From: an uncultured Selenomonadaceae bacterium
Lineage (GTDB): Bacteria > Bacillota > Negativicutes > Selenomonadales > Selenomonadaceae
DNA length: 64,000 nt
Direction: 5' to 3'
NCBI GenBank assembly: GCA_905234235.1
Contig: CAJOHN010000001.1
Location: 83,026-147,025, forward strand
Notes under the pieces: model-generated
The model's input: only the letters and a program-made list of their open reading frames with translations
The model's database searches: none
Told to the model about the DNA's origin: nothing
Shown: positions 62,600 to 64,000 of the stretch, piece by piece
How positions within the stretch are numbered: the stretch's first letter is position 1
Layout of the letters: the number at the start of each line of letters is the position of its first letter
Made by a program: the position numbers and the translations under genes

Positions 62600-64000
62600 A
62601 TGGAAAATTCTGCGTTGTCAATGTTGCCGCCGATTATCACGATAATCCTCGCGCTTTGGACGAAGGAAGTTTACATGTCGCTGATAATCGGAATATTTTC
62701 GGGAGCGATGTTATTTACGGGTGGCAGTTTCTTGGAATCAATCGTGACGCTGTTCGGAATAATGGAGGCGAAAGTCGGCGGCAATGTTAATATTCTGGTG
62801 TTCCTAGTCATCTTGGGAATATTGGTTGCGGCGATAAGTCGTTCGGGCGCGACGCGTGCTTATGGAGAATGGGCGCGTTCCGTGATTTCGGGTAAACGTT
62901 CCGCGCTCGGCTTGACGGCTTTTCTTGGCATGTTGATTTTTATCGACGACTACTTTAACTGCTTGACAGTCGGCACGATTATGCGCCCCGTCACTGATAA
63001 ATTTAAAATCTGTCGTGCCAAGCTCGCTTACATTATCGACGCGACGGCAGCTCCGATTTGCATTATCGCGCCGGTTTCGAGTTGGGCGGCGGCGGTCGGC
63101 TCGTCACTGCCCGAAGGCACAGAAATTGACGGCTTCGCACTTTTTATCGAAACTATTCCCTTTAACCTTTACGCGATTTTGACGATGATTTTTATGGCGT
63201 TCATAATCGTGACGGGCAGAGACTTCTCGACGATGGGCGAGGACGTTCGCAAGAATAAGGAACACTTTGAAATCCCCGCCGAATATCAAGACAACGCCGC
63301 TGAGGAGCAAGTTACGGGCGGCAACGGGAAAATTTTTGACTTGGTGCTTCCGTTGGTTGTTTTAATCGGCGCGTGCATTTACGGCATGCTTTACACGGGC
63401 GGCTTCAATGACGGCGCGAGTATTTCTGACGCCTTCGCCGATTGCGACGCTTCCAAAGGTTTAGTTATCGGTTCGTTCAGCGCGTTTGTGTTTACCGCCT
63501 TACTTTATCTCCCGCGCAGAGTTGTGACGTTCCAAAGTTTCTGTGAATGTTTCGGGCAAGGTTTTAAGGCAATGGTTCCCGCGATTTTTATTTTATGCTT
63601 AGCTTGGACGTTGTCTGGGATTTGCGGCAGTGATTATCTCAATCTCGGCGGCTATGTTGGAAATATTGTTCACGAAAATGCATCGCTGGCAGTATTTTTA
63701 CCGGTAGTATTTTTCTTGGTAGCGATTGGGCTTGCGTTCGCGACGGGCACGAGTTGGGGGACGTTCGGTATTTTGATTCCGATAGCGGTTGCTGTTATTA
63801 ACTTGACGCCCGAAACTTATCAACTGCTTGTTTTGTGTGTAGCGGCGATTTTGTCGGGGGCAGTCGGCGGAGATCATGCCTCGCCCATTTCCGATACAAC
63901 TATCCTTGCTTCGGCTGGCGCGCAATGTCATCATATCGACCACGTCTCAACGCAAGTTCCCTACGTCTTGACAGTCTCGGCGTGTTGTGTCGTCGGCTAT
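62600..64000 (+). CDS. NhaC-family Na+/H+ antiporter-like protein, truncated at window end
   Basis: At least 467 residues, open to the right edge. Multi-pass membrane protein of the NhaC family. SRSGATRAYGEWARS near 80, FLGMLIFIDDYFNCLTVGTIMRPVTDKF near 113-140, ATAAPICIIAPVSSWAAAVGS near 150, ATGTSWGTFGILIPIAVAV near 380 and AILSGAVGGDHASPISDTTILAS near 415 are the typical conserved segments. It could exchange Na+ (or an organic substrate) for H+. ATG follows AAGGAGG. Confidence 0.9.
   Translation, partial: MENSALSMLPPIITIILALWTKEVYMSLIIGIFSGAMLFTGGSFLESIVTLFGIMEAKVGGNVNILVFLVILGILVAAISRSGATRAYGEWARSVISGKRSALGLTAFLGMLIFIDDYFNCLTVGTIMRPVTDKFKICRAKLAYIIDATAAPICIIAPVSSWAAAVGSSLPEGTEIDGFALFIETIPFNLYAILTMIFMAFIIVTGRDFSTMGEDVRKNKEHFEIPAEYQDNAAEEQVTGGNGKIFDLVLPLVVLIGACIYGMLYTGGFNDGASISDAFADCDASKGLVIGSFSAFVFTALLYLPRRVVTFQSFCECFGQGFKAMVPAIFILCLAWTLSGICGSDYLNLGGYVGNIVHENASLAVFLPVVFFLVAIGLAFATGTSWGTFGILIPIAVAVINLTPETYQLLVLCVAAILSGAVGGDHASPISDTTILASAGAQCHHIDHVSTQVPYVLTVSACCVVGY

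Overview
The window reads as a chromosomal segment of a flagellated member of the Bacillota, most likely a Negativicute. That placement is inference from gene content: an RnpM/NusA/IF-2 operon, an Asp23/AmaP envelope-stress cluster, CdaA/CdaR/GdpP for c-di-AMP, meso-diaminopimelate dehydrogenase, FlhF/FlhG and MotA/MotB. No rRNA or diagnostic outer-membrane gene is present to prove it. Genes are densely packed, often with ATGA-type overlaps, and TTG is a very common start codon. Most intergenic gaps hold one promoter or one hairpin terminator.

Layout. 1-6570: the end of a DUF362 gene, then a minus-strand rimP-nusA-rnpM-infB operon that runs into a CstA-type transporter. 6600-12012 (+): YitT, a metallo-hydrolase, greA, purD, ddh and a Pro-rich membrane protein. 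12013-15934 (-): AIM24-like protein, a membrane protein, flhG and flhF with a long Pro-Glu tandem repeat. 16034-18600 (+): acetolactate synthase and an MTAP-like phosphorylase. 18642-20873 (-): leuA followed by a RelB/RelE-type toxin-antitoxin pair. 20959-27757 (+): a CofE-like/GH84 operon, motAB-acpS-nnr, and a degenerate HPr. 27839-30875 (-): gdpP and yybS. 31013-32815 (+): an ABC exporter cassette. 32859-37275 (-): a five-gene run with GlnRS and an HD hydrolase. 37358-43688 (+/-): flavodoxin, GNAT, MscS, a small NrdD-motif gene interrupted by a group I intron, an ABC-F ATPase and an SGNH hydrolase. 43692-53569 (-): yigZ, a metallopeptidase, hemW, nadK, tlyA, dxs, ispA, nusB and the Asp23 cluster. 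53570-54237: a cobalamin riboswitch with no B12 gene behind it. 54253-58821 (+): rplS, two DUF445 paralogues, murI and gph. 58876-62436 (-): two solute-binding lipoprotein genes (one broken), cdaR and cdaA. 62600-64000 (+): an NhaC-type antiporter cut by the window edge.

Most notable observations. (1) A 723-nt group I intron with an HNH homing endonuclease splits a 95-codon gene. An 11-nt internal guide, GAGATAGCCCG, pairs with both exon ends and the exons rejoin in frame. (2) The nonamer TCTGCGCGG occurs about 38 times on the two strands (about 0.5 expected), in coding and non-coding DNA alike, which resembles an uptake-signal or other genome-wide motif. (3) An apparently orphan, repeat-expanded cobalamin riboswitch with its own terminator stands at the head of the Asp23-nusB-ispA-dxs strand. 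Smaller points include a Crh-like HPr lacking the phosphorylatable His, a disrupted lipoprotein duplicate, and a dxs gene whose conserved N-terminus has no ordinary start codon.
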